A stretch of 64,000 nt of DNA, taken from Cepaea nemoralis (Eukaryota > Mollusca > Gastropoda > Stylommatophora > Helicidae). Of the stretch, positions 26,101-32,396 are shown piece after piece. The DNA is taken from assembly GCA_014155875.1 (NCBI GenBank), contig JACEFZ010013212.1:62001-126000 (forward strand), written 5' to 3'. The translations under genes and the position numbers were made by a program. How positions within the stretch are numbered: position 1 is the first letter of the stretch; each line of letters begins with the position of its first letter. Under the pieces are notes generated by a model. The model made no database searches, was not told the DNA's origin, and saw only the letters and a list, made by a program, of their open reading frames with translations.

Positions 26101-28423
26101 AGTGATAGATGAAAGAGTAAAAGTGATAGATAAAACACTAAAAGTGATAGATAAAAGATAATGTGATAGACGAAAGAGTAAAAAAAAAAAGTCGCTTAAA
26201 AGTCGACTGGGTTGACTTCATTGCACCAGGTTTTATCCCGTATGGCTCGGTCTCTCTCCGCAGCGTGGAAAGCGTCACACCAAACACGAACTCCGTAGCT
26301 CTAGCAAGGATCCACAAGAGTCTCCGAAAAATTTAACTCGTGAACCGAAGGACGCGGCCAGGGGATCAAACCCACAACCTTTGGAGCCCGAGTCAAATGG
26401 ATTGACCACTTCACCACGGAGACTTCCCGAGACAAAAGAGTAAAAGTGATAGATAAAAGACTAAAAGTGATAGGTGAAAGAGTAAAGTGATAGATTAAAG
26501 AGTAAAAGAGATAGATGAAAAAGGTAAACAGAATGTAAAACCAAATGGATTCAAACCCACACTTGCGAAGCTAGAGACAAATGCTGTACCTACACGTCAT
26601 TCCCATGCCCAAAACCAAACAATAAATATTACTGGATGTACTGTACAAATGCTGTACCTACAAGTCATTCCCATGCCCCAAACCAAACTATAAACATTAA
26701 TTAATGTACTGTACTACCTGCTTCGAGGTCTAGCTCTTCTAACTGTTCACTAGGTACAGACACCACGGAGTCCACGTGAGGGAAGTCAAAGCTGGAGGAT
26801 GTCCTTCGGCTGAACTGACGCCTTCTCATGGAGATTGTTGACAACTGAGTTTCCAAGGGTGGCCGGCTACTTGTCAAAGATGGGTGAAAGAATGGCAGGA
26901 GGTTTTAGAGAAATGTAATGCCACATTATATCTAACATTTAAACTGTTCATTATGTCTCTGGCAATAAAATACCTTAACCCTAGGATAAAACAATTACCA
27001 ACACAGGGCTAATATCAGTGAGTCCATATGTGTTTGCTGTGCTGCTTCATGATTGGTAACATTCTAATATGCCCCTCAAACAGATGTGAAATTCCAGTAT
27101 CTGTCTTGCTTACACTGCTTGTTTTTGAGCTTTGAGAGGAGAAAGAGAACTCTACATCAGTCCCTATGGAGATGGATTCAGATGGATTCAGATGGACTCA
27201 GGCGACAGTGTGGTCGACGAATTGCGCAACTCTTCCTCATTTTAATCCAATTCATCACGCAAGTCATTCTTCATCCATCTTACCACACTGCTATATGCTT
27301 GTGAAACCTGGACTGTTTACCAGCGACACGCCAGGACATTAAACCACTTCCACACAGTCTGCCTTAGGAAGCTATTGAAGATTAAATGACAAGACAAGAT
27401 CCCAGACACTGAAGTCTTAGAAAGAGTGTCCATGCCCAGTATCCACACACTACTAATGCAGAATCAGATTCACTGGGCTGGTCGCTTGACTCGCATACCA
27501 GATTACAGGCTCCCTAAACGAATTTGTTTACAGCGAGCTGCGTTGTGGTAAATGCTCCCAAGGCGGCCAGAGGATACGCTTTAAAGATACTTTGAAGATC
27601 TCACTAAAAGCTTTTGGAATTCATCACAATACTTGGAAGATTGCTGCCAAAGACAAACATTTGTGGCGTACATCATTACATAAGGGTGTAGTCACTTGTG
27701 AAGCAAACAGGACTGCAAGAGCTGTGAAAAAAAGGTTGGACAAAAAATCCACTGCAGGAGATCCTCCTCCTGAAACGTCAAGCATTCTCTGCACATGTCC
27801 AAGAACATTTTGAGCTAAAATAGGCCTTACCAGCCATCTTAGAACTCGTGGCTCCAAACTTTCAACCCCACTGAATGAAATGAATGGTCATCATCATTCT
27901 TGACGGATAAACATCACTAATTTGGTACTGGGTGAGGAAAAATGTCTCTACACTGACCTCACTTCATTAGTTGCAAGTCCTTTACACGGCCCAGATTACC
28001 TAATGACCAATACACTGGACATTAGATGAAATTCAGTCACCAAAATTGTAAAGATTGGACCATACAAGTCATATTTATAACGTTTACATTTTCACAGCTT
28101 TACCGCAATTCCACCAAATTTTATTCATATGTTTACTACCCTATGACAGGACACAAGTGACCAAGAGGAGAAGAAATGAAGCAAGACAACAGGAGGCATC
28201 AGTACCTGGTTACAGTGGCATCAGATTTATCCACTGAGGGTGTTTTAACAAGTGGGGGTCGACTCCTTTTTCCTGTCGGGGACTTCTGATCCCCATTGGG
28301 AGACTGGGGGTCAGTGACATCATAGGATGGCATTGTTGCTGGTCAGTGGAGCAATGATGAAACAGGACAAATCAGCAGTGACAATGGGGAACAACTGATT
28401 CAAGGTGATGTAATCATATCAAT
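4057..28423 (-). CDS. SLC17A5-like: Sialin-like SLC17 transporter gene, 12 exons, 3' end beyond the window
   Basis: Spliced gene read right to left. Coding exons: 28333-28206, 26866-26718, 19387-19237, 16637-16526, 13673-13570, 11979-11849, 11071-10984, 10438-10343, 8444-8311, 6856-6707, 5857-5725 and 4298-4057, all with GT/AG ends. Together they give about 539 residues: a hydrophilic N-terminus (1-97), TM1 with RVNLS near 115, a luminal loop with N-glycosylation sequons NET and NFS, then TM2-TM11. SLC17 hallmarks are the [10 protein letters not shown] loop after TM4, LPAYMKEVL before TM8, and [11 protein letters not shown] near TM10. Family members are 12-TM major-facilitator anion transporters of lysosomes, synaptic vesicles or plasma membrane (sialin, vesicular glutamate transporters, phosphate cotransporters). 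The sequence resembles sialin most, but substrate is not predictable. TM12 and the C-terminus are missing at the left edge. Exon phases agree at all junctions except one extra base in exon 11849-11979. Confidence 0.9.
4454..4767. mobile_element. hAT-type MITE, 314 bp
   Basis: The left end CAATGGTTCTCAACC and right end GGTTGAGAATCACTG are imperfect terminal inverted repeats. The flanks are identical 8-bp target duplications TTCTAGAG (4446-4453 and 4768-4775), the hAT signature with central TA. No transposase. The interior is shared, in the opposite orientation, with the element at 40997. Confidence 0.9.
5041..5190 (+). repeat. tRNA-derived SINE, family 2, short copy
   Basis: Head GTGTAGTGGCTGGACACTC (box A-like) and CTGGGTTCCATCCAC (box B-like), a tRNA-like spacing. 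The body quickly becomes unrecognisable. Confidence 0.6.
5300..5605 (-). repeat. tRNA-derived SINE, family 3, split by a LINE tail
   Basis: The 5' head is at 5605 (GTCTCCATGGCGAAGTGGTT, box A-like), then GGGGGTTCATT as degraded box B. The body matches the copy at 26180-26424 (GAGCTATGGAATTC, GTGACGCTTT, CCTGGTGCAA). Between the GTGACGCTTT and CTGCAGAAAT blocks lies an 83-bp foreign segment (5368-5450). Confidence 0.75.
5368..5450 (+). mobile_element. 3' tail of an I/Nimb LINE, nested in a SINE
   Basis: It contains GAGCACCTATGGGAATGTCT and GAGTGCTGTGA, the terminal coding block (EHLWECPECC-type) also seen at the 3' end of the LINE at 1341-3412, followed by an (ACTCA)n tail. Fewer than 90 bases of LINE were copied, an extreme 5' truncation. 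Confidence 0.75.
5725..5857 (-). CDS. SLC17 gene: TM8 exon
   Basis: 133 bp, acceptor TTTACAG, donor ATCG|GTAGGT. It encodes [20 protein letters not shown] then [20 protein letters not shown] and MSSIG. The N-G-x-x-S-x-L-P-Y-L start and the G-x-x-A-D motif are SLC17 signatures. The trailing G joins GT of the next exon to continue as IG-MVGPAVF, matching sialin. Confidence 0.92.
5858..6706. other. Intron, no recognised content
   Basis: About 850 bases between the TM8 and TM7 exons. AT-rich; short repeated phrases such as ACCATTTCAATATTATAGAC at 5883 and its relatives near 5966 and 6020 suggest old local duplication. Open frames here are short and not conserved. Confidence 0.5.
6707..6856 (-). 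CDS. SLC17 gene: TM7 exon
   Basis: Exactly 50 codons (150 bp). It encodes [40 protein letters not shown] and [10 protein letters not shown], i.e. the PW…S.P.W.I…A…Y.LLT.LP.YM signature of SLC17. Donor TCT|GTGAGT. For the acceptor I prefer TCTACAAAG ending at 6857: it keeps phase 0 with the previous exon and has a branch-point-like TGCTGAC upstream. The CAG at about 6892 would put the exon out of phase. A 24-bp minisatellite begins only about 50 bases upstream of the acceptor. Confidence 0.85.
6905..7395. repeat. 24-bp minisatellite, about 20 copies
   Basis: Unit TGATTAACATGGTGATGATG plus four bases, with small variants (GTGGTG for GATGGTG, AATGATGG at the left edge). It is open in both strands because 24 is a multiple of three: [13 protein letters not shown] on the minus strand. 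Sits directly upstream of an SLC17 splice acceptor. Confidence 0.95.
7681..8000 (-). mobile_element. Short retroposon of unknown family, copy 1 (about 320 bp)
   Basis: On the minus strand it starts GGGACGCAGAGGTGTTTCC at 8000 and runs to CCAACGAACACAAGCAAGC near 7670. It is nearly identical (about ten differences by eye) to 62844-63184, which has the same 5' end, a (CAAA)n tail and a clear target duplication. The interior includes GGGTTATATACTGGCC. I see no open frame that looks real and no canonical tRNA A/B boxes. Flanking duplication in this copy is not clear. Confidence 0.75.
8311..8444 (-). CDS. SLC17 gene: TM6 and central cytosolic loop exon
   Basis: 134 bp, acceptor TCTAACAG, donor GTG|GTAAGT. 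It encodes [20 protein letters not shown] (TM6), then a charged loop [20 protein letters not shown]. The DTP motif followed by an E-K-x-Y-I helix is characteristic of the central loop of SLC17 transporters. Ends in phase 0. Confidence 0.92.
8640..9293. repeat. Degenerate ~30-bp tandem repeat
   Basis: About 20 divergent units built on GCAGTACAGTTGAGACACA plus CAAACTCCTCT, drifting to GCAGCAAAGTTTAGACACAA plus GGACACA on the right. It is interrupted by a LINE at 9306 and resumes at 10218-10262. Confidence 0.85.
9306..10217 (-). mobile_element. Non-LTR retrotransposon with C-terminal C2H2 finger, 5'-truncated
   Basis: 912 bp bounded by perfect 12-bp target duplications AATACCTCTATT (9294-9305 and 10218-10229). 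The minus strand codes the end of a reverse transcriptase ([20 protein letters not shown]), the connection region with [20 protein letters not shown], and a terminal C2H2 finger C-P-H-C…LRIH ending in [10 protein letters not shown]. Frameshifts occur at about 9634 (2 bases lost relative to the copy at 62.2 kb) and around 10040. The tail is (ACA)n. Clade not decided; the same family occurs at 27.2 kb and 62.2 kb. Confidence 0.88.
10343..10438 (-). CDS. SLC17 gene: TM5 exon
   Basis: 96 bp, acceptor CTGTTTCAG, donor TTG|GTAAGT. It encodes [20 protein letters not shown] then [14 protein letters not shown]5 and the G-W-x-x-V-F-Y motif that precedes TM6 in all SLC17 proteins. Phase joins both neighbours. 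Confidence 0.92.
10565..10745 (+). repeat. Degraded family-3 SINE fragment
   Basis: It resembles the 3' half of the SINE at 26180-26424 read in the other orientation: GAGTTCATGCTCTGTGGACA, then GGATAACACCCGGTGCAATG and AAGCC. No promoter boxes remain. Confidence 0.45.
10984..11071 (-). CDS. SLC17 gene: TM4 and APP-ERS loop exon
   Basis: 88 bp, acceptor TTACCAG, donor GCGG|GTGAGT. It encodes [20 protein letters not shown] and SRLIGFSYA. The W-A-P-P-x-E-R-S motif after TM4 is the best conserved cytosolic signature of the SLC17 family. Vertebrate sialin has a functionally important histidine in this TM4 stretch; the aligned position here seems to be glutamine (AGQALW). That alignment is from memory and should be checked. 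Confidence 0.93.
11080..11700. other. Purine-rich intron stretch (plus strand)
   Basis: From 11278 to 11650 the plus strand is almost entirely A and G (GGAGGAAGAGGGAATGGGAA-type), i.e. a polypurine/polypyrimidine tract without a fixed unit. No coding features. Confidence 0.7.
11849..11979 (-). CDS. SLC17 gene: TM3 exon, with a probable 1-base insertion
   Basis: 131 bp, acceptor GGGCAG, donor GAGAG|GTGAGC. It encodes [20 protein letters not shown] (TM3) and [20 protein letters not shown] leading into TM4. Near its 3' end the read frame becomes VGTWRG, whereas the family motif is G-L-G-E-G. One surplus base (an A on the plus strand near 11859) explains this. With 130 bp the exon would end in phase 0 and join the next exon in frame; with 131 it does not. 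Either an assembly or sequencing error, or a genuine disabling frameshift. Confidence 0.85.
11990..13270. other. Intron, mostly unassigned; one LINE 3' tail
   Basis: The only recognisable part is 12497-12545, GGAGCATTATGGGAATGACC then TGAGTGCTGTGATGTCGG, matching the 3' coding end of the I/Nimb LINEs (plus strand). A (TTGA)n stretch at 13159-13180 may be another LINE tail. Nothing else identified. Confidence 0.5.
13271..13545 (+). repeat. tRNA-derived SINE, family 1
   Basis: Head GGTCAGCAAGGCCGGATGGA with box-A-like and, about 55 bases on, GGTAGGTTCAACCCC as box B. The body has ACTTGGGGACGTAAATTAC and GGGACACTGGTAATAG, shared with the other family members. It ends close to the SLC17 donor at 13569. 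Confidence 0.75.
13570..13673 (-). CDS. SLC17 gene: TM2 exon
   Basis: 104 bp, acceptor CTTTGCAG, donor GAGAG|GTAATT. It encodes [20 protein letters not shown] then [11 protein letters not shown]. The FDW…[10 protein letters not shown]…QIPGG pattern is a strong SLC17 signature: TM2 and the short loop leading to TM3. The final AG joins the G of the next exon to give the arginine of RFGAKR. Confidence 0.92.
13750..15185. repeat. 51-bp minisatellite, about 28 copies
   Basis: Unit starting TCCATGCTGTATAGTGCTGG, then CTACCATGTCCGCCCTCACA and TCTTCTTGTTA. Copies are nearly identical; variable positions are TATAGT/TACAGT and CATGTCC/CATATCC, and one copy has CTGGATAGT (14831). 51 is 3 x 17 without in-frame stops, so very long frames appear on both strands (e.g. 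a 17-residue unit [17 protein letters not shown] on the minus strand). They lie inside an SLC17 intron. Confidence 0.97.
15186..15640. repeat. Decayed array edge and microsatellites
   Basis: 15186-15340 shows degenerate 51-bp-like phrases. Then (TA)n at 15349-15359, (CA)n at 15411-15429, (GAGT)n at 15430-15488, and a G/A-rich tract with a G run at 15607-15617. Confidence 0.85.
15878..16242. repeat. Tandem duplication of a ~180-bp AT-rich segment
   Basis: The segments 15878-16056 and 16060-16242 align over their length: AAATACAGTCAAC, AGAACAGTACTGAAAA, AAAAGAGCTTTATAAAAGGC, GTTGTTGCTGCTGTT and CCCTCGGTTCAAG occur in the same order in both. Divergence is about 10-15% by eye. Confidence 0.8.
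16526..16637 (-). CDS. SLC17 gene: luminal loop exon with N-glycosylation sites
   Basis: 112 bp, acceptor CATCCACAG, donor AAG|GTGAGA. It encodes the polar loop between TM1 and TM2, with two N-glycosylation sequons (NET in SNETSSG and NFS in QNFSLV) and a cysteine (DDKCPVL). A glycosylated, poorly conserved TM1-TM2 loop is typical for SLC17 proteins. Exon phase (1 base + 37 codons) joins both neighbours in frame. Confidence 0.82.
16738..16964. repeat. GT and GA microsatellites
   Basis: (GT)n at 16739-16752 with GCGCGCAC, then compound (GA)n / GAGTGAGGG blocks, with a long (GA)n at 16877-16951 interrupted by a TA. Confidence 0.95.
17265..17480 (+). mobile_element. LINE reverse-transcriptase fragment, heavily decayed
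   Basis: Conceptual translation across stops recalls the thumb region of RTE/CR1-like reverse transcriptases: [18 protein letters not shown], and FQLYRDN. Frame breaks throughout. Related to 61.2-62.2 kb. Confidence 0.45.
17970..18245 (+). repeat. tRNA-derived SINE, family 1
   Basis: Head GATCAGCATGGCTGATTGGA, box-B-like GGGGTTTAACTAC, then CTTGGGGACATAAATTACAA and GGGACACTGGTAATAGGG; ends TTGAGTTCAAAGC. Confidence 0.75.
18449..18690 (+). repeat. tRNA-derived SINE, family 2
   Basis: Head GGTGTAGTGGCTAGATGCTC (box A) and GTCATGGGTTTGAAC (box B). The body includes ACACTGGTACC, as in the other copies. Confidence 0.65.
18727..18848 (+). repeat. SINE family 1, 5'-truncated copy
   Basis: Only the 3' body is present: GTACCTCTGAAGTCAC, GGCGAGGGACACTG, TAATAGGGAAAGC and GGTCAAAGCGAG. 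Confidence 0.7.
18881..19080 (+). repeat. tRNA-derived SINE, family 2
   Basis: GTCGTAGCGCAGTGGCTGG (box A) followed by GTGTTCGAATCCCC (box B, nearly consensus) at tRNA-like spacing, then CTGACCTGGAATCTGG and AGGAAATGTC. Confidence 0.7.
19237..19387 (-). CDS. SLC17 gene: TM1 exon
   Basis: 151 bp between an acceptor TTCCAG and a donor AG|GTAAGT. It encodes [10 protein letters not shown] followed by TM1 ([20 protein letters not shown], then IAIVSMV). The arginine-valine-asparagine-leucine-serine motif inside TM1 is a family signature, and the arginine corresponds to the charged TM1 residue of sialin. The upstream edge of this exon lies only 47 bases from the LTR retrotransposon at 19435. Confidence 0.88.
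19435..20183 (-). repeat. 3' LTR of the retrotransposon
   Basis: 749 bp, 97-98% identical by eye to 23993-24743. Starts TGTCACAAAG and ends CATGTGACA, giving inverted TGTCACA…TGTGACA ends. The flanking target duplication AATAT is at 19430-19434. A purine-rich stretch AGGGTGGGGTAG (minus strand) immediately precedes it inside the element and fits a polypurine tract. Confidence 0.95.
20486..22854 (-). pseudogene. gag-protease-integrase-finger ORF of the LTR element, frameshifted
   Basis: Starts [16 protein letters not shown] at 22854. Residues 55-110 are a charged coiled coil, then a gag capsid-like domain ([17 protein letters not shown]). A frameshift at about 22275 splits it. The second part (to 20486) continues gag and has two CCHC knuckles, [10 protein letters not shown]…C and [10 protein letters not shown]…C. 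A retropepsin-like region follows, in which the catalytic D-T/S-G triad is read as DSR (in [10 protein letters not shown]) followed by ADLIIGN. It ends with an HHCC-like integrase finger (H-I-G-V…YWPG…C-V-D-C). Such gag-protease-finger order is known in Gypsy elements that carry integrase ahead of RT. Probably inactive. Confidence 0.8.
23014..23103. repeat. (TA)n microsatellite inside the LTR element
   Basis: About 45 perfect TA dinucleotides, in the untranslated leader between the 5' LTR and gag. Confidence 0.97.
23964..23981 (-). promoter_or_regulatory. Primer-binding site, tRNA-Pro type
   Basis: The minus strand reads TGGGGGCTCATCCGGGAT, complementary to the 3' end of tRNA-Pro with one apparent mismatch relative to the well-known retroviral site. 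11 bases separate it from the 5' LTR end. Confidence 0.75.
23993..24743 (-). repeat. 5' LTR of the retrotransposon
   Basis: 751 bp, same ends as the other LTR, followed by target duplication AATAT at 24744-24748. It should contain the element promoter; no unambiguous TATA box was identified. Confidence 0.95.
24966..25225 (+). repeat. tRNA-derived SINE, family 1
   Basis: Head GGTTGGCATGGCTGAATGGA, box-B-like GCAGGTTGAACTA, body GGGATGTGAATTACAAGTAC and GGGACGCTGGTAATAGG; ends TTGAGTTCAAAG. Confidence 0.75.
25520..26179. repeat. 21-bp minisatellite with degenerate flanks
   Basis: Core 25640-25893: 12 near-perfect copies of GATGGATGTAATAGAAAAAG plus A, translating as MDVIEKE. Diverged units (AGTAAAAGTGATAGATGAAAG) extend on both sides and resume at 26437-26515, beyond a SINE. 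Confidence 0.93.
26180..26424 (-). repeat. tRNA-derived SINE, family 3, intact copy inside the 21-bp array
   Basis: The minus strand begins GTCTCCGTGGTGAAGTGGTC (box A) and has GTGGGTTTGATCCCC (box B) about 45 bases later. The body runs to CCTGGTGCAATGAAGTC and a T-run tail at 26190-26181. Both sides are array units (GAAAGAGTAAAA / GACAAAAGAGTAAAA). Confidence 0.85.
26566..26716. repeat. Twofold tandem repeat of ~65 bp
   Basis: ACAAATGCTGTACCTACA, TCATTCCCATGCCC and AACCAAACTATAAA occur twice in order (26578 and 26646). The second copy abuts the SLC17 donor at 26717. Confidence 0.8.
26718..26866 (-). CDS. SLC17 gene: cytosolic N-terminal exon
   Basis: 149 bp, entered through a TAG acceptor (weak, preceded by TTTGACAAG) and left through CAG|GTAGTA. 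It encodes a basic, serine-rich stretch ([15 protein letters not shown]) followed by an acidic run ending [10 protein letters not shown]. Both reading phases match the neighbouring exons. The basic/serine cluster could be a phosphorylation or sorting region; that is inference. No conserved SLC17 domain is expected here because N-tails vary widely in this family. Confidence 0.75.
27235..27905 (+). mobile_element. C2H2-tailed LINE fragment
   Basis: Same family as 9306-10217, plus strand. Pieces readable across frameshifts: HTAICL, then [51 protein letters not shown], and a degraded finger CTCPRTF; ends [10 protein letters not shown]. 5'-truncated, several frame breaks. Confidence 0.8.
28206..28423 (-). 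CDS. SLC17 gene: exon with 5'UTR and start codon
   Basis: The ATG is at 28333-28331, followed by 42 codons of a polar, serine/proline-rich N-terminus (begins [14 protein letters not shown]) with no signal peptide, as expected for the cytosolic tail of an SLC17 protein. The exon ends in phase 2 at a CAG|GTACTG donor. Upstream, a strong acceptor (TTCTTTTCAG) ends at 28424, so 28334-28423 is 5'UTR and at least one further non-coding exon and the promoter must lie to the right; I could not locate them. Two bases left over join the first base of the next exon to give serine, which supports the pairing. Confidence 0.75.
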
Positions 28424-28444
28424 CTGAAAAGAAAGAATATACAT

Positions 28445-28670
28445 TATCATTATTTTTTTCCTCTTCCTCTTCTTCTTCTTCCTCCTCCTCCTAGTCTTCT
28501 TCTTCCTCATATTCTTCTTTTTCATCCTTGTCTTCTTCTTTCTCTTCTTCTTCTTCTTCCTCCTCTTCTTCTTCATCCTCCTCTTCTTCTTCCTCCTCCT
28601 ACTCCTCTTCTTCTTCTTGCACTTCGTCTTCCTCCTCCTCTTCTTCTTCTTTCTCTTCTTCTGCCTTTAA
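28445..28670. repeat. CTT/CTC pyrimidine-rich microsatellite
   Basis: (TTC)n/(CTC)n tract on the plus strand, i.e. purine-rich on the strand of the SLC17 gene, starting about 20 bases from the acceptor at 28424. Confidence 0.95.
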
Positions 28671-28782
28671 TCTCCCAATGGAACAAACACCCCCAAACAT
28701 ACACGCCCAAACAACACACACGCCCAAACAACACACACCCCCAAACAACATACACCCCCAAACAACATACACCCCCAACCAG

Positions 28783-29404
28783 CATACACCAAGACCTTTG
28801 TAGACTTGTTCATGACTGGTTACACCCTCAACCAGCATACACCAAGACCTTTGTAGACTTGTTCATGACTGGTTACACCCCCAACCAGCATACACCAAGA
28901 CCTTTGTAGACTTGTTCATGACTGGTTACACCCCCAACCAGCATACACCAAGACCTTTGTAGACTTGTTCATGACTGGTTACACCCCCAACCAGCATACA
29001 CCAAGACCGTTGTAGACTTGTTCATGACTGGTTACACCCCCAACCAGCATACACCAAGACCTTTGTAGACTTGTTCATGACTGGTTACACCCTCAACCAG
29101 CATACACCAAGACCTTTGTAGACTTGTTCATGACTGGTTACACCCTCAACCAGCATACACCAAGACCTTTGTAGACTTGTTCATGACTGGTTACACCCCC
29201 AACCAGCATACACCAAGACCTTTGTAGACTTGTTCATGACTGGTTACACCCCCAACCAGCATACACCAAGACCTTTGTAGACTTGTTCATGACTGGTTAC
29301 ACCCCCAACCAGCATACACCAAGACCTTTGTAGACTTGTTCATGACTGGTTACACCCCCAACCAACATACACCAAGACCTTTGTAGACTTGTTCATGACT
29401 GGTT
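28783..29404. repeat. 53-bp minisatellite, about 12 copies
   Basis: Unit CATACACCAAGACCTTTGTA, GACTTGTTCATGACTGGTTA, CACCCCCAACCAG. Few variants (CCCTCAACC, one CCGTTG). Preceded by short ACACCCCCAAACAAC repeats from 28686. Confidence 0.96.
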
Positions 29405-29639
29405 AGTTTATGCAGCTAAAGTGTTCTATGGGTTGAGGTAGTCAATCTCAAGCTAACACTGCTTGGTCACCTCTGGCAACATGCATGGTGGGTTGCAGCT
29501 ATACAATTCTGGGCTTCCCTTATGGACCCGGACAACACATGGACAACAGCATTGATCACCATTGTACCTTTAGCCAACTCTATCTCAGCTGTTAATTTAA
29601 CTCCTTTTGTCCAATAGTGTTGCTATTTTAACTCCTTCA

Positions 29640-29960
29640 GAACCCAAACATGTTTCCTTTTAAGTACAACTTCTTAGGACAGACATTATTAAAGCAATGA
29701 CTGCCTAGGACAGAAAGTGTTAAAGTAACGACTGACTGGGATAGAAAGCCTTACAATAATGGCACTTAGAACAGAACAAAAATACAACAGAACACAAAGA
29801 CAGAACATTAAGATAATATTCGCCTAGAACAAAAAGTGTTAAATTAAAGTAATGACTGCATGGAAGGGAAAGTGCTAAAGTATGACAGCTTGGGACAGAA
29901 AGCATTAAAGTACTGATTTACTGGGACAGAAAACACGAAAGTAACGATTTCTTAGGACAG
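29640..29960. repeat. Degenerate ~33-bp tandem repeat
   Basis: Loosely repeated phrase GGGACAGAAAGTGTTAAAGT plus AATGACTGC (variants TTAGAACAG, TAGGACAG). About nine diverged copies. Confidence 0.65.
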
Positions 29961-29965
29961 AGGAG

Positions 29966-30072
29966 GCTGAAGAGGAGGAGCAGGAGGAGCAGGAGGAAGA
30001 GGAGGAGGAGGAGGAGGAGGAGGAGGAGGAGTAGAAGAAGAAGAAGAAGAAGAAGAAGAAGAAGAAGAAGAA

Positions 30073-30119
<47 letters not shown>

Positions 30120-30145
30120 AGAAGAAGAGGAGGAGGAGGAGGAGA
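29966..30145. repeat. (GAG)n/(GAA)n purine tract
   Basis: Trinucleotide repeats GAG then AGA, almost uninterrupted for about 180 bases. Confidence 0.97.
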
Positions 30146-30424
30146 GGTTAGTTATAGTTAGTCAGTCGGGCAGTCAGTTAATCTTCCTCAGCGTGCAGCG
30201 GTGGAGGACACCAGTTCGTGTTGAGTTTTATGTTTATTTTATGTCCTTTCACGCCGTGTGCTAATAACTGTAATATACTGCATTTTAAGACGGTTAAACA
30301 GACTTCCATTAATGTTCTGAAAAGGGTCTCATCATTGCGCTAACAAGCCCATTATATGCAGACAGGCCGAAATAAAGGGCCACTGAATTAGCTGCCAGAT
30401 GACATCGCTGTACCGGCGAAAACA

Positions 30425-30530
30425 GGGAGGGGAGAGGGAGGTAGGGGGAGAGAGGGAGGGAGGGGGAGAGAGGGAGGGAGGGGGGAGAGAGAGGGAGGGG
30501 GAGAGAGAGGGAGGGGGAGAGAGTGTGAGG
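30425..30530. repeat. GGGA/GAGA purine repeat
   Basis: GGGAGAGAGGGAGGGAGG-like, about 100 bases. Confidence 0.9.
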
Positions 30531-30799
30531 GCGAACGAATTCTACCCTTCTCACCTCTCTGTTCTCATAAATTATTTCATTCATACATCAGTTATGAAGC
30601 TAATCTAAACAACGACAACCACAGAAAGAATATCTGCAATATACACGCACTGAAGGTGTGCAACAATCAATAAATATATGACTCACTCAAATAATATTTT
30701 GACGTAGCCGTTATAATTAGCTAAGGTAGATGTAACGTACCACAGTTAGGAGAATGTTTATTATGCCAGTTATCTTTTGAGATAATTAGACCGCCTCGC

Positions 30800-31210
30800 G
30801 TTGGTTTCCATACAATGGTATGAGTGCCAATTGTTAAGAAATCAATGGCAAACTACTGAATGTAAACTTGCCCAGGAATCATAAACAGCTAAAAAAAATG
30901 TTGAAGTTGACCGCTACGTCCTGTAAAGGATATGCAACCTTTTTTTTTAAAGCCTGTGATGATATAGTGCCGGTCTCCCTGGCCTGGGCGTTAACGACTT
31001 TCTCCGTAATCCCGTATATACTCGTAAGTAACGCAGCTGCGCGAGAATCGGCAGCGGTTCGCGCCGCGCTGGTAACCTGCGGGGTATGTGAGCCGGTCGC
31101 TCAGAAAACAATGGCAAACCACTGAGTGTAATCTTGCCTAGTACATCAACAGCAGCTAAAAAATGCTGGTGTTGACTGCAACGTCCTGTAAGAGATATGC
31201 AAAAAAGAAT
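30800..31210 (+). repeat. Dispersed repeat (possible tRNA-Glu-like SINE), copy 1
   Basis: Matches 43630-43885 in reverse orientation. Head GCCGGTCTCCCTGGCCTGG, then GGTTCGCGCC (box B-like), then GAGCCGGTCGCTCAG, ATGGCAAACCACTGAGTG, GTTGACTGCAACGTCCTGTA and ATATGCAA. A second 3' end of the same family lies just before it (30845-30950), so two copies are arranged in tandem. Confidence 0.6.
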
Positions 31211-31809
31211 TATATAGTATTCAAATAGTTTGCGATTATATGTATAGGGATTGGGAGAGAGAGAGAGAACGAGAGAGGGATGGAGAGGGGGGAGGGAGAT
31301 GTGACCAAGCGTGTCTAATCCACTTCAAAGAAACTAAACTGAAAAAAGCACGTCCACCCAAACGACAGCATTCTGTCCCTATGTACCCATGGCTTTTGAC
31401 TCGTCCTTTACTTTTTGTGAGTTTGTCGAATGTGACGAAAGACTCGCGAATACGCACGTTCATTTCTGCCTACCTGCGCTAAAACATTGTCACGTACGCA
31501 CGCGGTGATGCTAGTACTGGGTCATAGTACGAGCAAAGGTTCACATAGTACCCACGCCGCTGAGTCACCGGAAAACATCCATGTAGGACCTGTTACGAAG
31601 TAGGTCATGACGATCCAAGTGGGACGCATTGAGCATCCTATTCTATTTGAAAGAAGTGTGTGCTTTATTTACTAAACAGTAGCAAAACTATTACTACTAG
31701 TACTACTACTCAGATGTCAAAAAGCAAGTGCGCTTATATATCAACTATCACCCATACTGAAAACATCCAAACATAACCATGTCCGCAAAACGACAGATAA
31801 TAAATAAAA

Positions 31810-32396
31810 AGGGGTGGGGGGGGGGGGGGGGTCAATAAGTAAGTCAGTTATCAGTTGGGGTATCTTCGTTGCACTCCGGACATGTCCATAGGTGCTCAGA
31901 TCCTCCCCTCCCCCCCCCCCCCAGCATATGCATCAGCGTCCGGTGGCTAATAGTGCTAGTTCTGTGTTGGTTGACGAGGCGCTTTGTTTTCCCGATGTAC
32001 CTCTCGCGTCTGGCTGTGCCGATTCTTACTCCCAGGTCTTTCGTCCTGGACAGCTATGTGGAATCACTGACGTCAAAGTCCTCTGTTCTCGCCATATCTT
32101 TAAGGACGTTAATAACATCGGCACGATCCATGGGCTGGCCATCTACAGGAGGTGCAGAGCCAGCCAGTTTATCAGCTCGTTCATTTCCCTCGACTCCCGC
32201 ATGTCCCGGGACGAAGGTGAAGGTGACTTTACGGACAACAGACTTCCGCAGCGACTCAGTCCACTGTCTGCGTACAGATCCAGCTTCGACCTTCTGAATC
32301 ATGCTCATTGAATCACTTAGTACACACACGTTGGTATAAAGCTGTGATTCCAGCCATATGAAAGCCTGTGTAACTGCCATCACCTCCGTAAGTCAC
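31810..32396 (-). mobile_element. I/Nimb LINE 3' fragment with RNase H
   Basis: The minus strand codes MAVTQAFIWLESQ, CVLSDSMSMIQKVEAG and FVPGHAGVEGNERADKLAG: RNase H with its acidic residues and histidine. The 3' block EHLWTCPEC-like (GAGCACCTATGGACATGTCC) lies near 31895, next to a C/G homopolymer at 31909-31922 and 31811-31830. The reverse transcriptase part is absent; the fragment stops where the mariner begins. Confidence 0.8.
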
